The notes under the pieces are model-generated. The model saw only the letters and a program-made list of their open reading frames with translations. It made no database searches and was not told the origin of the DNA. DNA of 64,000 nt from NCBI GenBank assembly GCA_045615885.1, contig JAZLFR010000060.1, positions 86,786-150,785 on the forward strand. Reading direction: 5' to 3'. The position numbers and the translations under genes are program-made. Every line of letters starts with the position of its first letter. The first letter of the stretch is position 1. Of the stretch, positions 32,459-41,548 are shown in pieces. The stretch comes from UBA1765 sp045615885 (lineage in GTDB: Bacteria; Fibrobacterota; Fibrobacteria; Fibrobacterales; Fibrobacteraceae).

Positions 32459-34336
32459 ATGAAAAAATTCCTGAAATTCCTTTTCGTTCTCATCATTATC
32501 CTGACCGCAATCAAGTACCTGTTCCTGCAATTTGCAGTACCGCCGATTGCTGCAGCACTCGTAGAAAAACATTCCAAGGAATATATAGGCCGTCAGGTTA
32601 CAATCGGCGAATTTTCCTGGGTTTTGCACAGCCTCGACATTACCTTGAAAGACGTGAAGGTTTACGAACAGGACGATTCCACGGAATTTGTCGGTTTTGA
32701 CTACTTGAATGTAAATGTTTCGCCAATTGCATTGATTTCAAAAAAGGCAAAGCTTGAAAACCTTACCCTCGAAGGCCTGCGCGCAACTGTATTGAAAAGC
32801 GGCGAACGCTTCAACTTTACCGATATTCTCGAATTTTTGGCAAAGAATTCCGCAGATGCAGTCGCAACAGACTCCCTCGCAGCCGATACTACGGCACAGC
32901 AACCCCAAAGCGCCGATTCCAGCACGGTTCTCTATTCCAACCCGATTCCGGAACTTCCACTCGCCGTGGAACTCAACAATATCAATATTTCAAATGTAAA
33001 GCTCCATTACAAGGATCTGCAATCCGGCATGGATGTTCAGGTTGAAAAGGCCGGGGTGCACATTCCGCAAGTTCATCTGGATTCCACCCTTACCGATGTA
33101 AAGATAGAAGCAAGCTTCCCTGCCGGCGGCAATGTGGATTTGGCTGTAAAATTCGGCATTGCTTCGGGAGACTTCGCAATCGACCTGAACTTGAACAAGT
33201 TCGCACTCGAAAATACATTCTCCATTGCAAAAAACATCGTGCAGATAGATTCTCTTTCCGGCAATTTTTCCATGGGAGTGCAGACTGCAGGCAACTTGAA
33301 CACGGTTCTTGCCTCCGACATCAAGGGTTCCGTAAGGCTAGCAGACCTATCTGTTCGCGAAAAGGCTGGCGGTCGCTACAGCGTCAAGAATCTGGAAACA
33401 GGCTTTGCAGAAATTAACCTGGAAAAGAACCGATTCCCGGTGGATTCCCTCGTGATTTACGGCGTAAACGGCCACGTTGACATGTTCAAGGGCGGCAAAA
33501 CGAACATAGACAAGTTGCTGAACGCCTCTACCGATGAAGTCCCAGTAGACAGTTCAGCATTGTCTCTTGTCACTACGAATGATACCGTCGCCGTAATCCA
33601 GGCAAAAGCAGATACCGTGGCAGAAGCGAAAAACGAATCTCCGGCTGCAAAGCAGGAACTCCCCTACTTCTTGCTCAAAAAACTCTCCATTCGCGATGTT
33701 ACATTCTCCTTGAACGACTATACGATTGTCCAGCCAATGCACTACACAGTGAACAGAGTGAGCGTCGAAGGAAAAGACATTTCCATGAAGAACGCAGACA
33801 TCAAGGTTCATGTGAACTTCCAGGAAAGCGGCGCTCTCGACCTCGATTTCCATGGAGTGCCTGAACAGCTCATGACAATGAAAATTGCCTCAGCAAAAGT
33901 CGCCATCGACATGAAGAACATGGCTCTCAAGCCGTTCAGCCCATATTCAGTGCACTACACGGGCTACCCGCTCGTTGCAGGCACAATGAATGTAAACAGC
34001 AGCACAACCATCACGAACAACAATCTGAAGAGCGTAAACAGCGTCCTCATCGACAAAATCACCGTTGCCGACAAGGATAAGTCTGTAAAGCCGGAATTCT
34101 CGGTACCGATGAAGATCGGCCTCTATGTGCTTAAGGATCGCCACGACCAGATTAAGATCGATATGCCCGTGGAAGGCAGCCTCGACGACCCGAAATTCTC
34201 GGTCGGAAAGGTCATCTGGAACACATTCTGCAACCTGATGGTCAAAGTTGCACTCACGCCGACAAAGCTCATCGTGGCCCCGATTGACGCGCTGACTGGC
34301 CAAAAAGACGAAGAAAAAGCGACTCCAGCAAAATAA
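32459..34336 (+). CDS. DUF748/AsmA-like envelope protein
   Basis: A 625-residue protein with one N-terminal membrane anchor (FLKFLFVLIIILTAIKYLFL) and a long periplasmic beta-rich body. The body has AsmA/DUF748 features: GRQVTIGEFSW near the start, LENLTLEGLRA, and a C-terminal half with VDMKNMALKPFSPYSVHYTGYPL-type text (residues about 480-505). Family members are thought to help move lipids or shape the outer membrane. A low-complexity Ala/Asp/Ser stretch lies at about 135-160. It has no good Shine-Dalgarno sequence. A terminator follows. Confidence 0.8.
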   Translation: MKKFLKFLFVLIIILTAIKYLFLQFAVPPIAAALVEKHSKEYIGRQVTIGEFSWVLHSLDITLKDVKVYEQDDSTEFVGFDYLNVNVSPIALISKKAKLENLTLEGLRATVLKSGERFNFTDILEFLAKNSADAVATDSLAADTTAQQPQSADSSTVLYSNPIPELPLAVELNNINISNVKLHYKDLQSGMDVQVEKAGVHIPQVHLDSTLTDVKIEASFPAGGNVDLAVKFGIASGDFAIDLNLNKFALENTFSIAKNIVQIDSLSGNFSMGVQTAGNLNTVLASDIKGSVRLADLSVREKAGGRYSVKNLETGFAEINLEKNRFPVDSLVIYGVNGHVDMFKGGKTNIDKLLNASTDEVPVDSSALSLVTTNDTVAVIQAKADTVAEAKNESPAAKQELPYFLLKKLSIRDVTFSLNDYTIVQPMHYTVNRVSVEGKDISMKNADIKVHVNFQESGALDLDFHGVPEQLMTMKIASAKVAIDMKNMALKPFSPYSVHYTGYPLVAGTMNVNSSTTITNNNLKSVNSVLIDKITVADKDKSVKPEFSVPMKIGLYVLKDRHDQIKIDMPVEGSLDDPKFSVGKVIWNTFCNLMVKVALTPTKLIVAPIDALTGQKDEEKATPAK

Positions 34337-34404
34337 AACCTTTCAAATTTGCTTTTTTTCTTCAAAGTATTGACTTTTAGCTCACAAAATTGTAATTCCA
34401 TTAC

Positions 34405-34443
34405 ATAAAAAGCCCGAAAACACGCTGTTTTTCGGGGTTTTTG
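34405..34443 (+). terminator. Terminator after the DUF748 gene
   Basis: AAAAAGCCCGAAAA and its near-complement TTTTTCGGGGTTTTT enclose a 6-nt loop and end in a T run. Confidence 0.8.
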
Positions 34444-34468
34444 CCTATTTTTAATGTAACTTTTTTGA

Positions 34469-34476
34469 TAAATTTG
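34469..34476 (+). promoter_or_regulatory. Promoter -7 box of the RelA/SpoT gene (TAAATTTG)
   Basis: Exact TAnnTTTG element ending 9 nt before the ATG at 34486, so the leader would be very short. Confidence 0.5.
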
Positions 34477-34485
34477 GAAGTGAGT

Positions 34486-36648
34486 ATGGAAGAAGTCGAA
34501 CAGCCAAAGGAATTCGTGCTTTCTAGCAATCAGGAGCACATTATTCAAGTGCTTATCCGCAAGAATCCCTCGCTAGACGAAGGACTCCTTAGGAAGGCTG
34601 CCGCCTTTATCGCCGAAGCCCACCAAGGGCAGTTTCGCAAGAGCGGCATGCCATATACGGAACATCCGTTTGAAGTGGCTAAAATTCTTGCCGACTTGCA
34701 TTTGGACACATCTTCTGTGCTTGCAGGCCTTTTGCACGATGTCGTGGAAGACACTCCACACACGCTTAAGGAACTTGCCGACATGTTCGGCGAAGATACG
34801 GCATTCATGGTCGATGCCGTAACGAAAATTTCTGCAGCCCAGGAACAGCGCATAGACAAGACGGCGGCAAAGGCAGAGACCTACCGCAAGCTTGTGAATG
34901 CCATGGCCAAAGACCCGCGCGTAATCATGATCAAAATTGCGGACCGCGTGCACAACATGCGCACCATGCGCTACATGAAGCCGGACCGCCGCCAGGCCAT
35001 AGCCCAGGAAACTCTCGAAATCTACGTGCCCCTCACCCACAGATTCGGCCTTTACAAGTTCAAGTCGGAACTTGAAGACCTTTCGTTCAAGTACGTAAAC
35101 CCGGGCGAATACCAGCAAATCGTGGACGCATTGATGGTCAACAAGGAAAAGCGTGAAGCATACGTGAAATCCGTGATTGGCCCGCTCCAGTTCAAGATGG
35201 CGCTCGAAGAGCTCGACTGCACAATTCAAGGCCGCACAAAGAACATTTACAGCATCTACAACAAGATGATTCGCCGTGACTGCAAGTTCGAAGACATCTT
35301 CGACATTTTCGCGGTGCGCATCATTGTGCCGACAATTTCGGACTGCTACCTGGCACTCGGCTATGTCCACAACCTCTGGGCCCCGCTCCAGAGCCGCTTC
35401 AAGGACTACATCGCCACACCAAAGCCAAACCTTTACCAGAGCCTGCACACCACCGTCATCGGGCCAGAAAACAAGATGGTCGAAGTCCAGATCCGCACTA
35501 AGGACATGGACATGACGGCAGAAAAGGGTTTTGCCGCCCACTGGGCTTACAAACTGGAAACAAGCCGCGATGGCGAGGAACTCGCCTGGCTCGACCAGAT
35601 GGCCCAACTGCAGAAGGAAATCCCGGACTCCCAGGACTTCCTGAACTTCTTGCGCGCAGACCTTAAGCCAGGCGGCATGACCGTGTTCACCCCGAAGGGC
35701 GACTCCGTGGAACTCCCGCCGGGAGCGACGGTACTCGACTTTGCCTTTGCCGTGCATACGGAACTCGGCCTGCACTGCATCGGCGCAAAAATCAACAATG
35801 AAGTCGTAAACATCGACAAACCCGTTCCAAGCGGCGCTACCGTCCAGATTCTGAAGAGCCAGGCACAAGAACCCGGCCCGGAATGGATGGAAATCGTAAA
35901 GACCGTCAAGGCAAAGCAGGAACTGCGCAAATGGATGCGTACAAGTTTCCAGCAGCAGGCCTCCGACCTTGGCAAGCAGATTTGGAAACGCGAACTTTTG
36001 CGCGTAAAGCTCCCGAAAGAAAAGACACCTGCAGAAGCGGACCTTTTGGCAAAGTTCAAAACGCAAAACATTACCGCCTTCTACGAACAGATCGGCCTTG
36101 GCGACATTTCCATTGCAGCGCTCCAGGAATTCCTTGCTACGCTCGTGCCAGCCAAGGAAAACGCAGACGAATTCAAGACGAACATCGTCCTCTATTCCAA
36201 GGAAAGCTCGGCTGAAGACCCATACCCGCTTCCGATTTCTTCCGATTCGTCGCTGCTCATTCATTTTGCCCATTGCTGCTCCCCTATCCCAGGCGAACCG
36301 ATTGTCGGCATCATGATGCCGCACCAGGGCATAGAAGTTCACAATGCAAACTGCAGCAAGCTCGCGACAATCGAAAAGGACCGCATTCTCGCAGTCACAT
36401 GGGACGACGAAAACGCACAGTCGTTCGACTCCAGCATCGTAATCGAAACTGACAACCGCAAGGGCATTACGGTCGATATTCTGAACGAACTTTCAAAGGC
36501 TAACGTATTCCTTTCACAGATGAGCGTTTCTTCCATCAAGTATTCCGGTCGTATCCGAATGAAATTCAAGGCATTCCGCAAGACCCAGGTGCAAAAACTG
36601 GTAGATAGCTTGAGAAACATCGAAGGCGTAAGGGAGGTAAAGCATTAA
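34486..36648 (+). CDS. Bifunctional (p)ppGpp synthetase/hydrolase (RelA/SpoT family)
   Basis: Makes and degrades (p)ppGpp in the stringent response. The N-terminal HD hydrolase is intact: HPFEVAKIL, then LLHDVVEDT and IADRVHNMRTM. The synthetase has GRTKNIYSIYNKM, FAVRIIV, YIATPKPNLYQSLHTTV and AAHWAYK. TGS (MTVFTPKGDSVELPPGATV) and a C-terminal ACT domain complete the long RSH layout at 720 residues. I start at 34486, where GGAAG precedes the ATG; an upstream extension to 34441 lies in the terminator. The next gene's ATG overlaps its stop codon by one base. Confidence 0.94.
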   Translation: MEEVEQPKEFVLSSNQEHIIQVLIRKNPSLDEGLLRKAAAFIAEAHQGQFRKSGMPYTEHPFEVAKILADLHLDTSSVLAGLLHDVVEDTPHTLKELADMFGEDTAFMVDAVTKISAAQEQRIDKTAAKAETYRKLVNAMAKDPRVIMIKIADRVHNMRTMRYMKPDRRQAIAQETLEIYVPLTHRFGLYKFKSELEDLSFKYVNPGEYQQIVDALMVNKEKREAYVKSVIGPLQFKMALEELDCTIQGRTKNIYSIYNKMIRRDCKFEDIFDIFAVRIIVPTISDCYLALGYVHNLWAPLQSRFKDYIATPKPNLYQSLHTTVIGPENKMVEVQIRTKDMDMTAEKGFAAHWAYKLETSRDGEELAWLDQMAQLQKEIPDSQDFLNFLRADLKPGGMTVFTPKGDSVELPPGATVLDFAFAVHTELGLHCIGAKINNEVVNIDKPVPSGATVQILKSQAQEPGPEWMEIVKTVKAKQELRKWMRTSFQQQASDLGKQIWKRELLRVKLPKEKTPAEADLLAKFKTQNITAFYEQIGLGDISIAALQEFLATLVPAKENADEFKTNIVLYSKESSAEDPYPLPISSDSSLLIHFAHCCSPIPGEPIVGIMMPHQGIEVHNANCSKLATIEKDRILAVTWDDENAQSFDSSIVIETDNRKGITVDILNELSKANVFLSQMSVSSIKYSGRIRMKFKAFRKTQVQKLVDSLRNIEGVREVKH

Positions 36649-37238
36649 TGGATACTTTGCTCCCACATTCAGACTATACAGTCAAGAATCGCGCGTTCAA
36701 CTGCCGCATGCGTAACCGCTACTATGAAGAGGTCTATTACGCATTCCGTTCCCTTGAACAGCGCCTGAAGAATTACGAAAAGCACGACACCGACAACCGT
36801 TCCCGCTTCTACACCATCGAAGAAGAAATCAAGCGCTATGAACAGCTGCTCGAAAAGTGCCTCGAATACGCTCAGGCGGCGGTGTTCTTTGGCAAGTCCG
36901 ACAAGCTGCTGCCGTTCTCGAAAGACCGCCGCGCAGGCATTCTGCAGGAAGAATTCTTTTTAGTGTATTTTTTGCAGGAACTTTTGGCAACGACCCGCTA
37001 CATCATTTCGCGCATTGAAACAGATACGCTCTTGCGCGAAATGGAACAGCGCGCCCGCAACGGCCAGTCCGACGCAAACCATGTTTCCGGTTTTTGGCGC
37101 AACTTGCAGCAGAACCTGGAAATTTTGAACAAGACGACCGCACAGGAATTCCAGGACCTTTGCGCTCACATTCGCGAACGCTTCCAAACAGGAAACTCCG
37201 TGTTCGGGACTTTGCAGGAGTTACAGCACTTTTATTAA
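36648..37238 (+). CDS. Hypothetical helical protein translationally coupled to the RelA/SpoT gene
   Basis: A 196-residue, Arg/Glu-rich protein predicted to be mostly helical, with coiled-coil-like stretches (about 35-70 and 135-185). No signal peptide, membrane segment or known motif. Its ATG shares a base with the preceding TAA, so it is translated with the (p)ppGpp enzyme and may act with it. A heptad-repeat spacer begins right after its stop codon. Confidence 0.7.
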   Translation: MDTLLPHSDYTVKNRAFNCRMRNRYYEEVYYAFRSLEQRLKNYEKHDTDNRSRFYTIEEEIKRYEQLLEKCLEYAQAAVFFGKSDKLLPFSKDRRAGILQEEFFLVYFLQELLATTRYIISRIETDTLLREMEQRARNGQSDANHVSGFWRNLQQNLEILNKTTAQEFQDLCAHIRERFQTGNSVFGTLQELQHFY

Positions 37239-37360
37239 ATAGAGGACAGAAAACAGAGGACAGAGAACAGGAGTCAGGAGTCGGAAGACGTAAGACAGAA
37301 GACGGAAGACATTGTAATCACAATTCTAACTACCAACTACTAATTACTAACTACTAAATT
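37239..37360 (+). repeat. Heptad-repeat spacer R7, upstream of nuoA
   Basis: Positions 37244-37313 are ten heptads in register, from GGACAGA through AGTCAGG to AGACGGA and AGACATT. Positions 37327-37360 are nearly five heptads of the TAACTAC type that run directly into the nuoA ATG. No Shine-Dalgarno sequence and no TAnnTTTG box are visible. Confidence 0.85.
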
Positions 37361-37744
37361 ATGATAGAATACTTGCCACTTTTATTCATTCTCTTTTTAG
37401 GCGCAATCATTGCCGTCGGTGCAATGGTCGTTGGAAAGCTTCTCGGTTTTCCGTCTAAAAACACAGACAACAAGTTTGCCGCCTACGAATGCGGCATGCA
37501 GACGATTGGACATTCACATGTGCAGTTCAAGGTGGGCTACTACATTTTCGCCCTGCTCTTCCTTGTGTTTGACATCGAAGCCCTTTTCTTGTTCCCGATC
37601 TGCGCAAACCTCAAAACGATTCTCGCAGGCGGTCAACCTGAAATCACACCGGCAATTGTCGTTGCCGACCTGATCATTTTCGTGGCCATTCTAGTTTCTG
37701 GCCTTGCTTATTCCTGGAAGAAAGGATACCTCAAATGGGAATAA
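37361..37744 (+). CDS. nuoA: NADH-quinone oxidoreductase subunit A
   Basis: A 127-residue membrane subunit with three helices. KFAAYECGMQTIG is the conserved loop, and FKVGYYIFALLFLVFDIEALF the second helix region, both typical of NuoA/ND3. It is the first gene of an 11-subunit complex I operon. It has no visible ribosome site and is preceded by a heptad repeat. Its end overlaps the next gene's start by 10 bp. Confidence 0.95.
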   Translation: MIEYLPLLFILFLGAIIAVGAMVVGKLLGFPSKNTDNKFAAYECGMQTIGHSHVQFKVGYYIFALLFLVFDIEALFLFPICANLKTILAGGQPEITPAIVVADLIIFVAILVSGLAYSWKKGYLKWE

Positions 37745-39006
37745 TGAATTTTGTACCTAAGGTCTTGGACCCGATTCCTGGCGGCAAGCATGTCGTCAAC
37801 ATGGTTGACTATGTAGTGAACTGGGCTCGTGCAAACTCCCTCTGGCCGCTTACATACGGAACAAGCTGCTGCGCAATCGAAATGATGTCCAGCTCCATGG
37901 CCCGTTACGACATTGCACGCTTCGGCTCCGAAGTGTTCCGCGATTCGCCGCGCCAGGCTGACCTCTTCATTATCGCTGGCACCATTACCGAAAAGATGGC
38001 CCCCGCAGTGCGCATGCTCTGGGAACAGATCCCTGGTCCAAAATACGCAATCGCCATGGGCGCATGCACGATCTCTGGCGGCCCGTTCCGCTATGACAAC
38101 TACTCCGTCGTGCGCGGCGCAGAACAGGTTATCCCGGTAGATGTCTATATTCCAGGCTGCCCGCCGCGCCCGGAAGCCTTGTTCTACGGCCTCATGAAGC
38201 TCCGCGAAAAGATCATGAAGGAATCTTACCGCACACCATGGCACGAAGGCGAAACCAGCCACGCAGGCGAAATTGAACGCTGGGCAGAAGCATCCAAAGC
38301 CTGGGCAGAAGCGGAACGCATCAAGGACGAAGAAATGGCAGCAGCCCGCGAAGCCTTCAAGGCAAACCCGCCTGCAGACTACGTGCCATACAAGCCGGTG
38401 CGCCTTGCAAAGGAAGCCTTCCCAGATGTAGAACGCCCCGCTGTTGCTGAAATCGGCAAGAGCGCCAAGGAACTTTTTGCAATTGCAAAATCCGTAGCTC
38501 CGGAACTCAAGATTTACGGCAAGGAAGACGCAACCGAAGAGACCATGAATGACGAATTCTGGGCTGGATTGCCAAAGGATTTGCCGCTCGACGTTGTCGT
38601 ATCCAAGGAAAACTACATCAAGCTCGTCGAATTCCTGAAGAACGATTCCCACACCAAATGCGAAGTCCTTACCGATGTCGTTGGCGTAGACTGGAAAGAC
38701 CATTTCGATGTGATAGCACAGCTTTTGAGCATCGACTTTGGCCACAAGATTTTTGTACGCGTGAACTTGCCAAAAGATGAAACGATCCCTGAAGAAAAGC
38801 GAGCAACAAGCCTGCTTGCAAGCATTCCGTCACTTACAAAACTCTTTGTTGGTGCAGAATTCAAGGAACGCGAAGTATATGACCTGTTCGGCATCAACTT
38901 TGAAGGCCACCCGGACCAGCGCAGACTCTTCATGCCAGAAGATTTTGCAGGCTACCCGCTCCGCAAGGACTTCACTCACCCACACATCTTAAAGAAGCCG
39001 GTTTAA
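37735..39006 (+). CDS. nuoBC: NuoB-NuoC fusion, complex I peripheral arm
   Basis: Residues about 1-165 are NuoB, carrying the terminal 4Fe-4S cluster N2. Its ligands are the Cys pair in GTSCCAIEMM, Cys in GACTISGG and Cys in GCPPRPEAL. A charged, Ala/Lys-rich linker of about 100 residues follows. Residues about 280-423 are NuoC, with REVYDLFGINFEGHPDQRR and GYPLRKDF. There is one uninterrupted frame of 423 residues, so the fusion is real unless the sequence has an error. NuoC-NuoD fusions are familiar; a B-C fusion with separate D is less usual. A second in-frame ATG at 37744 is also possible as the start. Confidence 0.93.
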   Translation: MGIMNFVPKVLDPIPGGKHVVNMVDYVVNWARANSLWPLTYGTSCCAIEMMSSSMARYDIARFGSEVFRDSPRQADLFIIAGTITEKMAPAVRMLWEQIPGPKYAIAMGACTISGGPFRYDNYSVVRGAEQVIPVDVYIPGCPPRPEALFYGLMKLREKIMKESYRTPWHEGETSHAGEIERWAEASKAWAEAERIKDEEMAAAREAFKANPPADYVPYKPVRLAKEAFPDVERPAVAEIGKSAKELFAIAKSVAPELKIYGKEDATEETMNDEFWAGLPKDLPLDVVVSKENYIKLVEFLKNDSHTKCEVLTDVVGVDWKDHFDVIAQLLSIDFGHKIFVRVNLPKDETIPEEKRATSLLASIPSLTKLFVGAEFKEREVYDLFGINFEGHPDQRRLFMPEDFAGYPLRKDFTHPHILKKPV

Positions 39007-39123
39007 AAGAGAGAACAGAGGACAGAGGACAGAGTACAGAAAACAGGAAAGTATAAAAAATCAATTCAATAAATTTAAATACTGTTTTCTGTCTTCTTAT
39101 TTCTGTATTCTAAACGATTGGAA
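39007..39123 (+). repeat. Heptad-repeat spacer R8, between nuoBC and nuoD
   Basis: Two runs: 39013-39047 (GAACAGA, GGACAGA twice, GTACAGA, AAACAGG) and 39082-39123 (CTGTTTT, CTGTCTT, CTGTATT, CTAAACG, ATTGGAA). The second run ends at the start of nuoD. The spacer splits an operon whose later genes overlap. Confidence 0.8.
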
Positions 39124-39129
39124 ATGAAT

Positions 39130-40266
39130 ATGTCTAATTTACCTCCAGGATTTCGTGAACCTTCTGCAGAAGGTGAATTTGAAGAATACTATTTGAACAT
39201 GGGTCCGCAACACCCAAGTACTCATGGTGCGCTCAGACTTGTCATCCGCCTGAACGGTGAAACGATTGTCGAAGTGGTTCCGCACCTGGGCTACATCCAT
39301 CGTGGCATGGAAAAGCAGGCCGAAACGCTCAACTACACCCAGTACATCATGATGTCTGACCGTCAGGACTACTTGACTGCCATCCAGAACAACCTGGGTG
39401 TTTGCCTTGCGCTCGAAAAGGCCGCTGGCATAGGCGTGCCGGACCGCGCCGAATACATTCGCGTGATCATGGCTGAACTCGGCAGACTAGCAAGCCATCT
39501 CGTGTTCTACGCCTGCTACGGCGGCGACCTTGGCGGCCAAACGGTTCTCCTTTACGGCTTCAAGGAACGTGAAATGATTCACGACATCTTTGAAGAAGTT
39601 ACAGGCCAGCGCCTGACAACAAACTTCTTCCGCCCAGGTGGAAGTCGCATGGACGTGCCAGATACATTCATTCCGCGTGTAAAGGCATTGCTTGCGCACC
39701 TTGACAAGACGCTCCCTGATTACGACAAGCTCCTCACAAAGAACATCGCCCTCGTGGAACGTTCCGTCGGAGTAGGCTTGCTGACCAAGGAACAGGCCCT
39801 TGCCTACGGCTGCAGCGGCCCGGTAGCTCGCGCCTCCGGCGTAAATTACGATGTCCGCAAAAACGACCCGTACAGCATCTATTCCAGTCTCGACTTCAAT
39901 GTGCCGGTAATGCACAACGGCGACTGCTACGACCGCTACCTGATCCGTTGGCAAGAAATGTACGAATCCATGAAGATCATCCGCCAGTGCGTGGAAAAAT
40001 TCCCGGAAGGCCCGTACCGCAGCAAGGAAAAGCCGAACTTCAAGCTCCCGGCAGGAAGCTTCTACGCAGCAAGCGAAACGGCAAAGGGTCTTTACGGCAC
40101 ATACGTCGTTTCTACAGGAACAGCCAACCCGTACCGCATTCACACGCGCTCCCCGAGTTTCTCGAACATTTCTGCTGTGAACGCAATGGCTAAGGGTCAA
40201 AAAGTTTCCGACTTGATCACGATTCTTGCATCCATCGATCCGGTGATCCCTGAAATTGATAGGTAG
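39130..40266 (+). CDS. nuoD: NADH-quinone oxidoreductase subunit D
   Basis: A 378-residue 49-kDa-type subunit lining the quinone site. Signatures are GPQHPSTHGALRLVI, HLGYIHRGMEK, RLASHLVFY, RPGGSRMDVPD and the C-terminal DPVIPEIDR. It is derived from [NiFe] hydrogenase large subunits but lacks the nickel cysteines. The ATG at 39130 has GGAA 7 nt upstream; in-frame ATG 39124 and TTG 39118 are alternatives. Confidence 0.95.
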   Translation: MSNLPPGFREPSAEGEFEEYYLNMGPQHPSTHGALRLVIRLNGETIVEVVPHLGYIHRGMEKQAETLNYTQYIMMSDRQDYLTAIQNNLGVCLALEKAAGIGVPDRAEYIRVIMAELGRLASHLVFYACYGGDLGGQTVLLYGFKEREMIHDIFEEVTGQRLTTNFFRPGGSRMDVPDTFIPRVKALLAHLDKTLPDYDKLLTKNIALVERSVGVGLLTKEQALAYGCSGPVARASGVNYDVRKNDPYSIYSSLDFNVPVMHNGDCYDRYLIRWQEMYESMKIIRQCVEKFPEGPYRSKEKPNFKLPAGSFYAASETAKGLYGTYVVSTGTANPYRIHTRSPSFSNISAVNAMAKGQKVSDLITILASIDPVIPEIDR

Positions 40267-40276
40267 GTAATTGTTA

Positions 40277-41407
40277 ATGTATACACCTTCTAATCCAAAT
40301 ATCGTTGGTGACTTCGTTCGCGAGTGGGTTCCGAACCTTGTCGCCTATTTGCCGGCAACACTGCAAGGCTACATTCCGTCGGCAGAGATCGCGGCCTTAA
40401 TCAACGTGGTCATTTGCATGGTGGCAATGGGAGTAGCTGGCATCGCTCCGGTTCCAGTTCTTATTTACATGGAACGCAAAATCTGCGCCCATATCCAGTG
40501 CCGACTTGGCCCTATGCGCCTTGGCCCGCATGGTGTTTTGCAGCTTGCCGCAGACATCATGAAGCTTTTGTTCAAGGAAGTGTATGCGCCTAAGACAGTG
40601 CAGAAGTTCCTGTACTACCTGGCCCCGATACTTGTGGTGACGGCACCATTCCTCAACCTTTGCATGATTCCGTTCGGAAAGAACTTGCAGGTGGCAGACC
40701 TTGATGTTGCAATCCCGTTCATCATCGCAGTAAACGGCTTTGGCATTTTGAGCACGATGCTTGCAGGTTGGGCAAGTAACAATAAATACTCGCTCATAAG
40801 CGGCATGCGCAGCGGCGCTCAGCTCATTAGCTACGAAGTTTCGTTTGCGCTCGTTCTTTTGCTCATCGTGATGCTTGCAGGATCCGCAAGCCTCGGCGAT
40901 ATCACGGCAAGCCAGGCAGGCCACTTCTGGGACTGGTGGATTTTCAAGGCTCCAGTTCTTGGTTTCCTTGCTTTCGTGATGTTCCTCGTGAGCTCCACTG
41001 CGGAACTTAACCGTGCACCGTTCGACGTTGCAGAAGCGGAACAGGAACTTACCGGTGGTCACCATACGGAATATACCGGCATGGCATTCTCCATGTTCTA
41101 CCTCGCTGAATACATCAACCTGTTCACCACATGCTGCATAGCAACAGTCTGCTTCCTCGGTGGCTACAACGCCCCGGCAATCGGTGTTGCCGCAGTTGAC
41201 GGCGTTTTGAACATGGTTCCTGGCCTTGTATGGTTCCTCGCCAAGGCATTCTTCATGGTCGTTGTCTATATGATGTTCCGCTGGACGTTCGTTCGTCCGC
41301 GTACCGACTTGCTCATGATGCTTGAATGGAAATTCCTGTTGCCGGTGAACTTGCTCATGCTCGTACTCGGCTTTGTCTTTGTCGCATTCGGATGGTTCTT
41401 ACCTTAA
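40277..41407 (+). CDS. nuoH: NADH-quinone oxidoreductase subunit H
   Basis: A 376-residue membrane subunit at the junction with the peripheral arm, with about eight helices. YMERKICAHIQCRLGPMRLGP and TAELNRAPFDVAEAEQELTGG (positions split over residues 235-256) are family signatures. The start at 40277 follows TAGGTAGGT. A repeat spacer separates it from nuoI. Confidence 0.95.
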   Translation: MYTPSNPNIVGDFVREWVPNLVAYLPATLQGYIPSAEIAALINVVICMVAMGVAGIAPVPVLIYMERKICAHIQCRLGPMRLGPHGVLQLAADIMKLLFKEVYAPKTVQKFLYYLAPILVVTAPFLNLCMIPFGKNLQVADLDVAIPFIIAVNGFGILSTMLAGWASNNKYSLISGMRSGAQLISYEVSFALVLLLIVMLAGSASLGDITASQAGHFWDWWIFKAPVLGFLAFVMFLVSSTAELNRAPFDVAEAEQELTGGHHTEYTGMAFSMFYLAEYINLFTTCCIATVCFLGGYNAPAIGVAAVDGVLNMVPGLVWFLAKAFFMVVVYMMFRWTFVRPRTDLLMMLEWKFLLPVNLLMLVLGFVFVAFGWFLP

Positions 41408-41548
41408 AAAAGATACAAGAGCAAGAGGCAAGATACAAGAGATTTCAATACAACGTATTATTCAGCCCACGTGACGAAAAGGAACATTCTTGAATAAAAC
41501 CAAAGCGTGTTTCGACTTCCGTCTTCCGACTGACAACTGAAACTGATT
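41408..41548 (+). repeat. Heptad-repeat spacer R9, between nuoH and nuoI
   Basis: Positions 41411-41438 are four heptads (GATACAA, GAGCAAG, AGGCAAG, ATACAAG). Positions 41513-41547 are five heptads (CGACTTC, CGTCTTC, CGACTGA, CAACTGA, AACTGAT) ending one base before the nuoI ATG. The intervening ~75 bp show nothing recognisable. No Shine-Dalgarno sequence precedes nuoI. Confidence 0.8.

Noticed and set aside
37094..37357. Plus-strand frame running from the small hypothetical gene through the R7 spacer
   Set aside because: Its first half is a shadow of the 36648-37238 gene and its second half is heptad repeat.
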